Of a DNA stretch of 8,134 nt, positions 1 to 7,608 are shown one piece after another (within the stretch, counting starts at the first letter, position 1; the number at the start of each line of letters is the position of its first letter). Under the pieces are notes generated by a model. It saw nothing but the letters and a program-made list of their open reading frames with translations, searched no databases and was not told where the DNA came from. Origin of the DNA: Bacteroidales bacterium (GTDB lineage Bacteria > Bacteroidota > Bacteroidia > Bacteroidales > UBA3663). The stretch spans positions 1-8,134 of the forward strand of contig JAGBQS010000121.1 of assembly GCA_017632695.1 (NCBI GenBank). The letters are read 5' to 3'. Both the position numbers and the translations under genes were made by a program.

Positions 1-399
1 GGCGGTTTGGACCTGCTGTCCGTCGGACTTCCGCCAGACGGCCCCGATGCAGACGGTTCCCTGCGGCTTGCCCTCCGAAGGACCCGGGCCCGCCACTCCC
101 GTTGTGGCTACAGCACAGTCGGCTCCGCACACCCGGGCGGCTCCCTGCGCCATCTGCAGGGCGGTATCCTGACTCACCACCCCATCGTGCAGTTCCACTC
201 CCAGCACCTGCTGCTTTACGCTTACGGCATAGCTGACGATGCCGCCCTTGAAGTAATCGGACGAACCGGCTATGGCTGTGACCATCGAGGCAATGGTGCC
301 TCCCGTACAGCTTTCGGCGGTTGCCATGGTAAGACCGCGCCGGCGGAGCACTTCGCCTATCCGGACTCCCATCTCGTTTGCATTCAGAAATCTGTTCAT
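1..399 (-). CDS. CinA C-terminal domain protein (PncC-type nicotinamide-nucleotide amidohydrolase), partial
   Basis: Reading the minus strand from an ATG at 399 gives 133 uninterrupted codons that run off the left edge of the window, so the 3' end is missing. The protein begins directly with the CinA C-terminal domain: AESCTGG at residues 28-34 (Ser30 is the predicted active-site serine), GGIVSYAVSVK at 52-62 and the glycine-rich TTGVAGPGPSEGKPQGTV at 99-116. Known members of this family deamidate nicotinamide mononucleotide to nicotinate mononucleotide in the cytoplasm, recycling the NMN by-product of NAD-dependent reactions. There is no room for the N-terminal MoCF-like domain of full-length CinA, so this is the stand-alone PncC form. 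A second Met at codon 10 is a possible start, but the first ATG sits 39 nt from a promoter-like -7 box and is preferred. It is divergent from the C10 peptidase gene. The family assignment is firm; the exact activity is inferred. Confidence 0.9.
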   Translation of the reverse strand, partial: MNRFLNANEMGVRIGEVLRRRGLTMATAESCTGGTIASMVTAIAGSSDYFKGGIVSYAVSVKQQVLGVELHDGVVSQDTALQMAQGAARVCGADCAVATTGVAGPGPSEGKPQGTVCIGAVWRKSDGQQVQTA

Positions 400-437
400 A
401 TCGGATAAAAAAACATATTTATGCCATAATCATGGAG

Positions 438-445
438 CAAAGATA
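438..445 (-). promoter_or_regulatory. Bacteroidota -7 box upstream of the CinA-family gene
   Basis: On the minus strand this reads TATCTTTG, a full match to the Bacteroidota TAnnTTTG -7 element, 39 nt upstream of the ATG at 399. I see no clear TTTG -33 element at the expected distance, so the promoter is judged from the -7 box and the AT-rich setting only. Confidence 0.5.
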
Positions 446-495
446 GATAATTTATAGGAAAATCGGATTTTTTTGCTGCGAAAAACTGCTAAAAA

Positions 496-527
496 TTTGG
501 TCTTTTCGGGGATTATGCCTATTTTTG
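496..527 (+). promoter_or_regulatory. Bacteroidota promoter of the C10 peptidase gene
   Basis: TTTG at 496-499 is followed after 20 bp by TATTTTTG at 520-527. Both elements and the spacing fit the Bacteroidota housekeeping promoter pattern (TTTG, about 19-21 bp, TAnnTTTG). Transcription would start near 531-536, giving a leader of about 35 nt. The leader is AT-rich and shows no Shine-Dalgarno sequence, which is usual for this phylum. Confidence 0.65.
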
Positions 528-569
528 CTCCTTGATTATACATATAATATATCTAACATTTAACTGTTT

Positions 570-3086
570 ATGAAGAAAGCTCTAACTCTTCGCCTGTCTC
601 TCTTGCTGGCTCTTTCAATCAGCTTTGCAGGTCTGAAGGCTGAACAGCGTTCCTACTCGGACGCAGCCGCCATTGCCGGCAAGCTGCTTGGCAATGCGAC
701 ACTTTTGAACTCTGAGGCCAAAGCTCCCGCCTTCGGAACCACCGAAGCATCCCGTTTTGTACCTTATTATATTTTTAATAAAGAGGACGGCCAGGGATTT
801 GCCGTTGTCAGCGGTTCGGACTACATGCGCCCCGTTATCGGCTACAATACAACCGGAACCGTCAGCTCGGAGGAAGAACTGCCGGACAACATACAAAGCT
901 GGCTTGACTTTATTGCCGAAGCAGCCGAGTTCCTGGAGCTGCATCCGGAATATGCCCTGACCTCCGCTCAGAAAAGTGCAACCTATACACCCATCCAGCC
1001 TATCCTGAAGCGTATCCAGTGGAACCAGTCGTCCCCATTCAACGACCAGTGCCCTTCCGTTAACGGCTCTGCCTGCCCGGTAGGATGCGTTGCAACGGCT
1101 GCCGCACAATGCCTCTATTTCTGGAAATATCCTTCGGCAGGAACCGGCTCGCATACTTACACCTTCGATCTGAAAGGTACGAGCACGACACTTACCGTAA
1201 ACTTTGCGAAGCAGACTTACGACTATAGCCTGATGTTCGACTCTGTCGACAATTACATCAGTACCAGGCAGAAAGCCGAAGTGGCCAAATTAAGCTATCA
1301 CCTGGGCGTTGCCACTAATATGGAATACGACCCCAGCGGATCGGGCGCAAATTATTTGGAAATGAGGGACGGTCTGGTTGGATACTTCGGCTACGACGAA
1401 CTGTCGCACGTTCTTTTGCGCTCGCTGTACTCCTACGACGAATGGAATGAAGTGCTGATTCACGAACTGAACAACGGACGTCCCGTCATGTTCGCCGGAT
1501 CGGACGAGAGCGACGGTGGTCATGCCTTTGTCCTGGACGGCATTGACGAGGAAGGCCTTTACCATGTAAACTGGGGATGGGGCGGCAGATACAACGGATA
1601 CTTCGATGTTACTGTTCTTAATGCCGAAGGTGCCGGAACCGGAGCAAATCTCAATCAGGACGGATTCAGCTATTCCCAGAACATGTTGGTCAACCTGGCT
1701 CCAAAGGATCAGGTTAAGAACGGCCGTTTTTACACCACCCTCTGCGGCATTGACGGCGGTTCTTTCGGAATTTCCGAAAGTTCGGCCAGACTGGGTTCGA
1801 AGATCACGCTGACTACCAGCAAGTCTGTATACAACTATTCGGCCAATGATCAGATCGGATCTGTAGGTATTGCTTTTGTTCAGGACGGTCAGGTGAAGTA
1901 TAATTCTATCGTCCTCTACACGGACGAAGAAGGAACCTTTACCTTTACATTCCCCGAAGAAGACCCGTTCCCAGGCTGGAGCGACGAAGGCGTTTATGGC
2001 TTTAACTTCCCGGAAGGCGTTTCTGCAATTGTTCCTGAGAATCTGGCCGACGGCTCGTATAAGGTTTATCTGTCTTTCCAGCCTCTGTCCGGCGCCTATG
2101 CCGACAGTGTGGCCCTGATCCACTTCCTTGCCGGTGAGCGCAGCTACTGGAACTGCCAGGTTTCGAACGGAACCGCCACTTTCAGCAAAGAGGACATCTC
2201 TGCAAGCCTTGCTGTTTCGGACTGCAATTATGCGAATGCAACAATCAGTCAGGGTGAATCCAAACAGCTTTCCTGCAAGATTAAGAACCAGTCCGGCGAA
2301 ACCTTCGTTGGCAAACTGTCTCTGCTGCTCACCTCGCCAGACAACAAAAAGACCCGTCTGAAATCTCAGAAATCGGTTAAGCTGGCTGCCGGCGAAGAAA
2401 CGACGGTTACCTTCCCAAGCCAATCCTTCACCTATGCAGGAACCTGGAAGGCTGCCCTTTACTACTATCTGACCAATGTTGACGATGATCCGGATGAGGA
2501 CCTGACTCTGGTTGCCAATTCGTCGACCACTTTCCTGGTAGACGGTGAAAATCAGGAAGTCGACATCGCCCTGGCTGCCACTCCGACGGTTGCTTCAAAC
2601 AACTCTTACGGCGACTCGCTGTTCATCGGCTATTACGCTCAGTTCAAGCTGAAGATCAAGAACAACGGCGGTGCCTTTAACGGCAACATCAAGATTCAGA
2701 TCATGAAGAATGCCTACGCAAGCTCACCTACCGGCGTTGTGATCTGCCCTGCTTCTATTGCTGCAGGCACGACCGAAGAATATATTGTGGGCGGCACTCT
2801 GACCCAGTTTGCTTCGTCGTTCCCGACTTCGGCTTCGGGCACCAAGTACGTCTTCAAGGCTTACTATGAGGCCAACGGCTCTTATACGGCTATCCCGACC
2901 ACATTGGGTGCCAAGAATCAGGGTACGGCTTACGTCTATAGCGGTAATCCTGCCACCGGCTTGGAGACTATCACCTCCGATGCCGAAGCCAACAAGACTT
3001 TCTACAACCTGCAGGGTCAGCAAGTTTCCGGCTCAACGGATAACGGCATCTACATCACCAAAGGCCGCAAGCTGCTGGTGAAGTAA
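570..3086 (+). CDS. Secreted C10-family (streptopain/interpain-like) cysteine peptidase
   Basis: An 838-residue secreted cysteine peptidase. Residues 1-24 form a signal peptide (MKKALTLRLS, hydrophobic core, likely cleavage after GLKA). Residues about 25-140 resemble the Spi_C10 inhibitory prodomain, with YYIFN at 66-70 and GFAVVSGSDYMRPVIGY at 76-92. The catalytic domain spans about 142-378: catalytic Cys173 lies in VGCVATAAAQ, catalytic His318 in GGHAFVLDG, and N334-W-G-W-G-G closes the active site. Residues about 380-795 look like a series of beta-sandwich domains without clear motifs. The end (about 795-838) carries FYNLQGQQV and GIYITKGRK, a tail common on Bacteroidales secreted proteins; whether it is a type IX sorting signal or a related tail is unclear. 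The length is close to Prevotella interpain A. Known relatives (SpeB, interpain A) are made as zymogens and degrade host proteins, so a zymogen is expected. Three more cysteines (161, 169, 181) surround Cys173. It is monocistronic between its own promoter and a hairpin terminator. The family is certain; the substrate is unknown. Confidence 0.95.
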   Translation: MKKALTLRLSLLLALSISFAGLKAEQRSYSDAAAIAGKLLGNATLLNSEAKAPAFGTTEASRFVPYYIFNKEDGQGFAVVSGSDYMRPVIGYNTTGTVSSEEELPDNIQSWLDFIAEAAEFLELHPEYALTSAQKSATYTPIQPILKRIQWNQSSPFNDQCPSVNGSACPVGCVATAAAQCLYFWKYPSAGTGSHTYTFDLKGTSTTLTVNFAKQTYDYSLMFDSVDNYISTRQKAEVAKLSYHLGVATNMEYDPSGSGANYLEMRDGLVGYFGYDELSHVLLRSLYSYDEWNEVLIHELNNGRPVMFAGSDESDGGHAFVLDGIDEEGLYHVNWGWGGRYNGYFDVTVLNAEGAGTGANLNQDGFSYSQNMLVNLAPKDQVKNGRFYTTLCGIDGGSFGISESSARLGSKITLTTSKSVYNYSANDQIGSVGIAFVQDGQVKYNSIVLYTDEEGTFTFTFPEEDPFPGWSDEGVYGFNFPEGVSAIVPENLADGSYKVYLSFQPLSGAYADSVALIHFLAGERSYWNCQVSNGTATFSKEDISASLAVSDCNYANATISQGESKQLSCKIKNQSGETFVGKLSLLLTSPDNKKTRLKSQKSVKLAAGEETTVTFPSQSFTYAGTWKAALYYYLTNVDDDPDEDLTLVANSSTTFLVDGENQEVDIALAATPTVASNNSYGDSLFIGYYAQFKLKIKNNGGAFNGNIKIQIMKNAYASSPTGVVICPASIAAGTTEEYIVGGTLTQFASSFPTSASGTKYVFKAYYEANGSYTAIPTTLGAKNQGTAYVYSGNPATGLETITSDAEANKTFYNLQGQQVSGSTDNGIYITKGRKLLVK

Positions 3087-3105
3087 CAGACTCCTGATAC
3101 AGAAC

Positions 3106-3139
3106 AAATGCCACCCGGAATTGTCCGAGTGGCATTTTT
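3106..3139 (+). terminator. Rho-independent terminator after the C10 peptidase gene
   Basis: A 14-bp stem with one C-A mismatch (3106-3119 with 3124-3137) closes a 4-nt loop ATTG. The 3' arm runs into five T (3135-3139), then GTTTATG. It starts 19 nt after the stop at 3086 and lies between convergent genes. The reverse direction has a weaker T tract (TTTGTT), so it may also end the minus-strand transcript from the GNAT gene. Confidence 0.9.
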
Positions 3140-3175
3140 GTTTATGTGTTCCGAAGAATCTGGTGATTTGAATTA

Positions 3176-4315
3176 TTACTTTGCGATAGATTGCTTATAA
3201 ATGCATCGGCGCTTGTGGCAAACCGGATTGAAATCCTTCCACATTTCCTGGACACGGGCATTGGTTTCGAGTTCCGGATTGCTTTCGGCCCACTTGAAGC
3301 CGCTCCGGATGGCTTCCCTGATGATTTCGGGGAAAAGAAGCGCATTGACTCCCTTGCCCTGATACTCCGGACGGACGGCAACCAGCAAGAGATCGAGCGT
3401 ATCGGTGCCGCCCTTGAAGTACATGGCTTTGGCCAGATGAATCCATCCGAACGGCCACATCCGACCCCTGGCCTTCTGCTGTGCCCGCGATAACGACGGG
3501 CAGCAGATGCCGAACGCTACCAGACGGTCATCCTGATCGATTACCAGGCGGACCAGATCCAGACGGACCTGCGGCAACCACAGGTTGATGTAATATTCGA
3601 TCTGGCGTGGGGTCAGTTCGGTAAATCCGTACAGGGGCGCATACGCTTCGTTCAGCAACTGGAAAATCTTGTGACCCCAGGTCTTGACGATGTGTTTCGA
3701 ATCGGTGTCGGCAATAACCCGCAATCCCAACCGCTTGGCCACAATTTCGGAGATGCGGGTGTACTTTTCCGGAACGGCATCCGGCACACGCATCCTGTAC
3801 TCGTTGGCGCGGATATCGGCCTGAAGTCCGTAGGCCTCAAAGTGCTTCGGATAATAAGGATAATTATAAATGGTCTGGCTGGTGGTCAGCTGATCGAAGC
3901 CTTCGGTCAGGCAACCTTCGTAATCGAGGTCGGTCATTCCCATCGGCCCCATCAGGCAGTCCATCCCCTTGCGTCGGCCCCATTCGGAAACGGTATCGAG
4001 CAGCCGGCGGCTGACTTCCGGATCATCGATAAAATCCACAAAACCGAAACGGCACTGACCTTCATTGAACTTCCGGTTGGCGCTCCGGTTGATGAATCCG
4101 GCAATACGTCCCACGGGCTTCCCGTCGCGGAAAGCCATATAATAAACGGATTCGCAGAAATCGAAGGCAGGATTGACCTTTTCGTCCAATATATCGATCT
4201 CACTCTCTATCATGGGCGGCACATAACAGTCGCAACCCCGATAAAGCCCGATGGCAAACTGAACGAATTTCTTAAGGTCTTTCCGACTTCTTCCGATTTC
4301 GCGAATCTCAATCAT
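3176..4315 (-). CDS. GNAT-like acyltransferase of unknown substrate
   Basis: A 379-residue cytoplasmic protein read from ATG at 4315 to TAA at 3176. The C-terminal part (about 250-379) looks like a GNAT acetyltransferase fold: a beta-strand LDLLLVAVRPEYQGKGVN at 307-324, where R315-x-x-x-Q-G-K-G resembles the acetyl-CoA pyrophosphate loop, followed by a helix and ESNPELETNARVQEMWKDF at 344-362. The N-terminal part has a second GNAT-like trace (YMAFRDGKPVGRIAGF at 59-74) and a distinctive MGPMGMTDLDYEGCL at 122-136, suggesting a double-GNAT arrangement. This resembles widespread proteins of about 380 residues annotated only as N-acetyltransferase or hypothetical (YghO-like). I cannot name a substrate. 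Its start lies 12 bp after the SulP transporter stop, so the two are almost certainly cotranscribed. Fold assignment is fairly sure; function is unknown. Confidence 0.8.
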   Translation of the reverse strand: MIEIREIGRSRKDLKKFVQFAIGLYRGCDCYVPPMIESEIDILDEKVNPAFDFCESVYYMAFRDGKPVGRIAGFINRSANRKFNEGQCRFGFVDFIDDPEVSRRLLDTVSEWGRRKGMDCLMGPMGMTDLDYEGCLTEGFDQLTTSQTIYNYPYYPKHFEAYGLQADIRANEYRMRVPDAVPEKYTRISEIVAKRLGLRVIADTDSKHIVKTWGHKIFQLLNEAYAPLYGFTELTPRQIEYYINLWLPQVRLDLVRLVIDQDDRLVAFGICCPSLSRAQQKARGRMWPFGWIHLAKAMYFKGGTDTLDLLLVAVRPEYQGKGVNALLFPEIIREAIRSGFKWAESNPELETNARVQEMWKDFNPVCHKRRCIYKQSIAK

Positions 4316-4327
4316 TTGAAGCCTGTT

Positions 4328-6130
4328 TTATTTGTTACTGTGTACCCGATGATGGATGTGCGGATGCGCAACTACTTCCTGGGCTCGTGCCATGGCTCCG
4401 TTGATATGGTCGAAGATATTCTTCTCGCCTACCTCGCCGTAAAGGCTGGATTTGCGGATTACTGCCAATACCTCAGGCCGCACACCGCTCAGCACCACAT
4501 GAATACCCTGCTGATGGCTCTTGTGGATGAATACCTCCAGGTTATGCAAACCGGTGGCATCGACAAACGGCACCTTACGCATACGGATGATTCGTACCAT
4601 CGGAACCTCGAGCATATTGGCCGAAAGCTCCTCGAACTTGTTGGCAATACCGAAGAAGAAAGGACCGTCGATCTCATAAACCTGTACGCCCTCGGGAATC
4701 TGCAAGGCTTCCTCGTGAGTGGTGACTTCGGTATCGTTATTGGCATCGATCTCATTCTCCTGCAAGGTGATGTGACCGACGCTGGCAATGCGACGGATCA
4801 GAAGCAGGCAGGCCAGGACGATACCGAACTCGATGGCTACGGTAAGGTCGAAGATAATGGTCAGGAAGAAGGTTACCAGAAGAACCGATACATCGCTCTT
4901 GGGGTTCTTCAGCATGGCGCGGAATGTACGCCAGCCCGACATGTTGTAGGAAACGATAACCAGCACGCCTGCCAGACAGGCCATAGGAATATAGTTGGCC
5001 AAGGGCATCAGAACAATCAGGATGAGCAGCAGCACTACGGCATGGATGATACCGGCTACTGGCGTACGACCGCCGTTGTTGAAGTTGGTCATTGTACGGG
5101 CGATGGCTCCTGTGGCAGGAATACCGCCAAACAGCGGAGAGGCCATGTTGGCAACACCCTGCGCAATCAGTTCGGTGTTCGAATTATGCTGATCGCCGAT
5201 CACACCGTCAGCCACAGCTGCACTGAGCAACGACTCGATGGCGCCCAGAATGGCAATCGTGAAGGCAACGGGAATCAGGTTGCGGATCATGTCGAAGGTG
5301 ATATCGGGCACGATCGGCTTGGGCAGTTTACCCTGAATGGTGAAGCGGTCGCCGATGGTATCGATGCCTGTGATACCGCCATATTCCTTCATCAGCAGCA
5401 CAATGAGCGTGATGAACACAATGGCATAGAGCGAACCCGGAATCTTGTTCAGGCCGGGCACCGACTTGAAGAGTTTGGGCGAGAAAATAATGGTGAGCAC
5501 ACTCAGCAGCGCTACTGCAAAGTTCCACAGATTAAAATACTGGAAATGCTCAAAGTAACAGATCCATTTGCCGATAAAGTCACCAGGGGTCTTCAGGGGC
5601 GCCAACAGTTTCTCGCCCGTTTCCGGATCGAGTATCGGTGCTCCGGTAGCCGAATCGAACACTTCCTGCTTCAATCCGAACACATCGCCCATCTGTGTGG
5701 TAAAGATGGTTACTGCAATACCTGCCGTGAAACCGATGATGATCGGATAAGGAATGAACTTGATGACCGATCCCATCTTGAAAACACCCATCAGGATAAG
5801 CAGAACGCCCGCCAACAGGGTAGCAATCAGCAGTCCCTCCTCGCCATAGGCGGGGTTGGTGACAATGCTGTAAATAATTACGATGAATGCGCCGGTTGGA
5901 CCGCCGATCTGAACCTTCGAACCGCCCAGCAGCGAAATAATGAAACCGGCCACAATAGCGGTGATGATACCCTTCTCGGGTGAAACACCGCTTGCAATAC
6001 CGAAGGCAATGGCCAAAGGCAATGCCACAATACCTGTAATCAGACCAGCCATCGCATCCTGACTGAACTTCTGCATGTTGTATCCCTTCAGACAGGAAAC
6101 GAGTTTGGGTCTAAAGTCAAAAAAAGTCAT
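4328..6130 (-). CDS. SulP-family anion permease with C-terminal STAS domain
   Basis: A 600-residue inner-membrane transporter of the SulP/SLC26 family, which moves sulfate, bicarbonate or other anions. The membrane domain spans about 25-445: ALPLAIAFGIASGVSPEKG at 36-54, GGSKVQIGGPTGAFIVI at 69-85 (the family substrate-site loop), AILGAIESLLSA at 293-304 with conserved Glu299, and NNGGRTPVAG at 351-360. A cytoplasmic STAS domain covers about 477-590, with VDATG at 523-527 at the usual regulatory loop. The start MTFFDFRPKL is kept because this short N-terminal segment (xFxFxPKL) is typical of Bacteroidota SulP proteins; Met19 would remove it. Residues about 155-187 form an extended loop between membrane segments, and the C-terminus is His-rich (589-596). 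The substrate is uncertain: as I recall them, the Na+-site residues of the cyanobacterial bicarbonate symporter BicA (Asp258, Thr262, Thr302) appear here as Glu299, Ser303 and Ile343, which argues against a BicA-like Na+/bicarbonate role. The GNAT gene follows 12 bp downstream. Confidence 0.95.
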   Translation of the reverse strand: MTFFDFRPKLVSCLKGYNMQKFSQDAMAGLITGIVALPLAIAFGIASGVSPEKGIITAIVAGFIISLLGGSKVQIGGPTGAFIVIIYSIVTNPAYGEEGLLIATLLAGVLLILMGVFKMGSVIKFIPYPIIIGFTAGIAVTIFTTQMGDVFGLKQEVFDSATGAPILDPETGEKLLAPLKTPGDFIGKWICYFEHFQYFNLWNFAVALLSVLTIIFSPKLFKSVPGLNKIPGSLYAIVFITLIVLLMKEYGGITGIDTIGDRFTIQGKLPKPIVPDITFDMIRNLIPVAFTIAILGAIESLLSAAVADGVIGDQHNSNTELIAQGVANMASPLFGGIPATGAIARTMTNFNNGGRTPVAGIIHAVVLLLILIVLMPLANYIPMACLAGVLVIVSYNMSGWRTFRAMLKNPKSDVSVLLVTFFLTIIFDLTVAIEFGIVLACLLLIRRIASVGHITLQENEIDANNDTEVTTHEEALQIPEGVQVYEIDGPFFFGIANKFEELSANMLEVPMVRIIRMRKVPFVDATGLHNLEVFIHKSHQQGIHVVLSGVRPEVLAVIRKSSLYGEVGEKNIFDHINGAMARAQEVVAHPHIHHRVHSNK

Positions 6131-6177
6131 AACTACAATACCTAAAAAACTAAAAATTGTATGCTGAATCAGAATCC

Positions 6178-6210
6178 CCCTGTAACCGATACAGGGCAGC
6201 CTCCCGGCTG
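6178..6210 (-). other. Two short hairpins between upp and the SulP gene
   Basis: Directly after the upp stop (6211) the minus strand forms CAGCC-GGGA-GGCTG (6210-6197) and then a 7-bp hairpin CCCTGTA-TCGGT-TACAGGG (6196-6178). Neither is followed at once by a T run; a T-rich stretch comes about 25 nt later, just before the SulP start. They could be a partial terminator, an RNA-stability element or a processing site. The remaining gap to 6131 shows no full promoter match. Confidence 0.5.
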
Positions 6211-6861
6211 TTATTCCTTTTCGCCGAATGCCAGATCGCCGGCATCGCCCAAACCCGGAACAATATACTTGTGCTGGTTCAGGTAGCTGTCAACGGCGCC
6301 GACCCACAATGTGGTCTCTTCCGGCATATTCTCTTCCAGATACTCAATGGCTTCCTGCGATGCTATGATCGATACGACATGAACTTTGTTGGGAGTTCCC
6401 TTGGTCAGCAGCGCCTCGTAGGCCAGCTGCATGGAACCTCCGGTTGCCAGCATCGGATCGCACAGAATCAGGGTCTTGCCGTCGAGCGTAGGTGAAGCGA
6501 TGTACTCAATATGAATATCGAAGTTGAAATCTTCGTCGTACTTCCGGTAAGCCGAAACAAAAGCGTTCTCGGCATCATCAAAATAATCCAGCACTCCCTG
6601 ATGCAAAGGCAAGGCAGCACGCAGAATAGCTGCTACTACGATCTGCTCGTCTGGAACGTTGCAATCGGCAACGCCAAGCGGAGTCGTAACATCAACATGC
6701 TCGTAATTCAGTTGCTTACTGATTTCGTAGGCGATAATCTGTCCAATCCGCTCTATATTCTTACGGAAACGCATTCTGTCGTTCTGAATGTTTACATCGC
6801 GCATCTCAGAAAGGAACTTGTTGACAATGGAATTGGTCTTTGAGAAATCTACAACTTTCAT
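6211..6861 (-). CDS. upp: Uracil phosphoribosyltransferase
   Basis: A 216-residue cytoplasmic enzyme that makes UMP from uracil and PRPP in the pyrimidine salvage pathway. The type-I phosphoribosyltransferase PRPP loop is LILCDPMLATGGS at 131-143, and the uracil-binding segment near the C-terminus is YIVPGLGDAGDLAFG at 199-213. ILRAALPLHQG (79-89) is another conserved active-site stretch. The length is normal for the family and no key motif is missing. The ATG at 6861 is preceded by a -7 box 30 nt upstream. It is divergent from the alpha/beta hydrolase gene and lies 80 bp upstream of the SulP gene, with two small hairpins between them, so cotranscription is possible but unproven. Confidence 0.97.
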   Translation of the reverse strand: MKVVDFSKTNSIVNKFLSEMRDVNIQNDRMRFRKNIERIGQIIAYEISKQLNYEHVDVTTPLGVADCNVPDEQIVVAAILRAALPLHQGVLDYFDDAENAFVSAYRKYDEDFNFDIHIEYIASPTLDGKTLILCDPMLATGGSMQLAYEALLTKGTPNKVHVVSIIASQEAIEYLEENMPEETTLWVGAVDSYLNQHKYIVPGLGDAGDLAFGEKE

Positions 6862-6890
6862 ATTTACCGGATTATGATGAATTACTTCCG

Positions 6891-6898
6891 CAAAATTA
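6891..6898 (-). promoter_or_regulatory. Bacteroidota -7 box upstream of upp
   Basis: The minus strand reads TAATTTTG, matching TAnnTTTG, 30 nt upstream of the upp ATG. No good -33 TTTG is found 19-21 bp further upstream; that stretch is an A-rich tract. Confidence 0.5.
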
Positions 6899-6939
6899 GT
6901 ATTTTTTTACGACTCGTTTCGTATTTTCTCCTTTTTTTC

Positions 6940-6970
6940 TTGCAAATGTCGCGATAATTATTCATCTTTG
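6940..6970 (+). promoter_or_regulatory. Bacteroidota promoter of the alpha/beta hydrolase gene
   Basis: TTG at 6940-6942, then 20 bp, then CATCTTTG at 6963-6970 followed by CACC. The -7 box differs from TAnnTTTG only at its first base. Predicted transcription start is near 6974-6978, giving a leader of about 35 nt that ends in a purine-rich GGAAAG just before the ATG. Confidence 0.6.
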
Positions 6971-7011
6971 CACCTGAATGTAATTTTCAATTTGTATTTT
7001 TAACCGGAAAG

Positions 7012-7608
7012 ATGAAAAAAATTCTGTATCTGCACGGCTTTTCTTCAGCCGGATCAACTGGCACTGCCACTAATATGCGCAACTATCTTTATGAAAAGGA
7101 TGTACGTGTTGTAAGTCCTGACATTCCCGTCAGCCCTAAAGAAGCCGTTTCCTTTCTGACGGACTTTATCGGACAGGAAAAGCCGGACCTGATCATCGGT
7201 ACCAGCATGGGTGGAATGTATGCAGAATTACAGCATGGATATAAACGGATTCTGATTAATCCTTCGTTTCACATGGCCCGACTGCTCACGTTCCGAGGAC
7301 TTGGAAACGTGGAATTTCTGAATAAACGTGAAGACGGAGCCAAGATCTTCAAGGTTGACAAGCAGATGATTGCCGAATTCAAGGAGATTGAAAAGAATCT
7401 GACGTTCAAAAACATTACGGCCGAAGAAAAAGAATTGGTTTACGGTCTTTTTGGACGTAATGACCAGACCGTACACACACAGGATGATTTCATCAAAAAC
7501 TACGGACGGGAACATTTTCAGATCTTCGAAGGCGAACACCGCCTGAATGACAAGATTGTGAAACATGACCTGATGCCGCTCGTCTGCAAAATTCTTGGTC
7601 TGGAATAA
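7012..7608 (+). CDS. Small alpha/beta hydrolase, YqiA/YcfP-type esterase family
   Basis: A 198-residue cytoplasmic protein with no signal peptide. It shows the compact alpha/beta-hydrolase pattern of the YqiA/YcfP (UPF0227) group: ILYLHGFSS at 4-12 (oxyanion-hole HG), VSPDIPVSP at 34-42, the nucleophile elbow GTSMGG at 63-68 with Ser65, an acid candidate Asp151 in FGRNDQTV, and a catalytic His176 in EGEHRL. E. coli YqiA has esterase activity on palmitoyl-CoA and p-nitrophenyl esters, but the natural substrate is unknown, so only a hydrolase call is justified. Family length (about 190 residues) fits and the triad seems complete. It has its own promoter and is convergent with the rRNA operon; the triple terminator array downstream would separate the two transcription units. 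Confidence 0.85.
   Translation: MKKILYLHGFSSAGSTGTATNMRNYLYEKDVRVVSPDIPVSPKEAVSFLTDFIGQEKPDLIIGTSMGGMYAELQHGYKRILINPSFHMARLLTFRGLGNVEFLNKREDGAKIFKVDKQMIAEFKEIEKNLTFKNITAEEKELVYGLFGRNDQTVHTQDDFIKNYGREHFQIFEGEHRLNDKIVKHDLMPLVCKILGLE

Noticed and set aside
7..408. A 133-codon open frame on the plus strand
   Set aside because: The minus strand across the same bases encodes clear CinA-domain motifs (AESCTGG, TTGVAGPGPSEG), so this frame is a shadow.
1290..2423. A 377-codon open frame on the minus strand
   Set aside because: It is antisense to the catalytic and C-terminal parts of the C10 peptidase, whose active-site motifs fix the plus frame as the real one.
3671..5983. A 770-codon open frame on the plus strand
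   Set aside because: It lies antisense to the SulP and GNAT genes, both of which have clear family motifs on the minus strand. Its translation is rich in His, Gln, Asp and Gly with no domain-like pattern, typical of a reverse-strand shadow.
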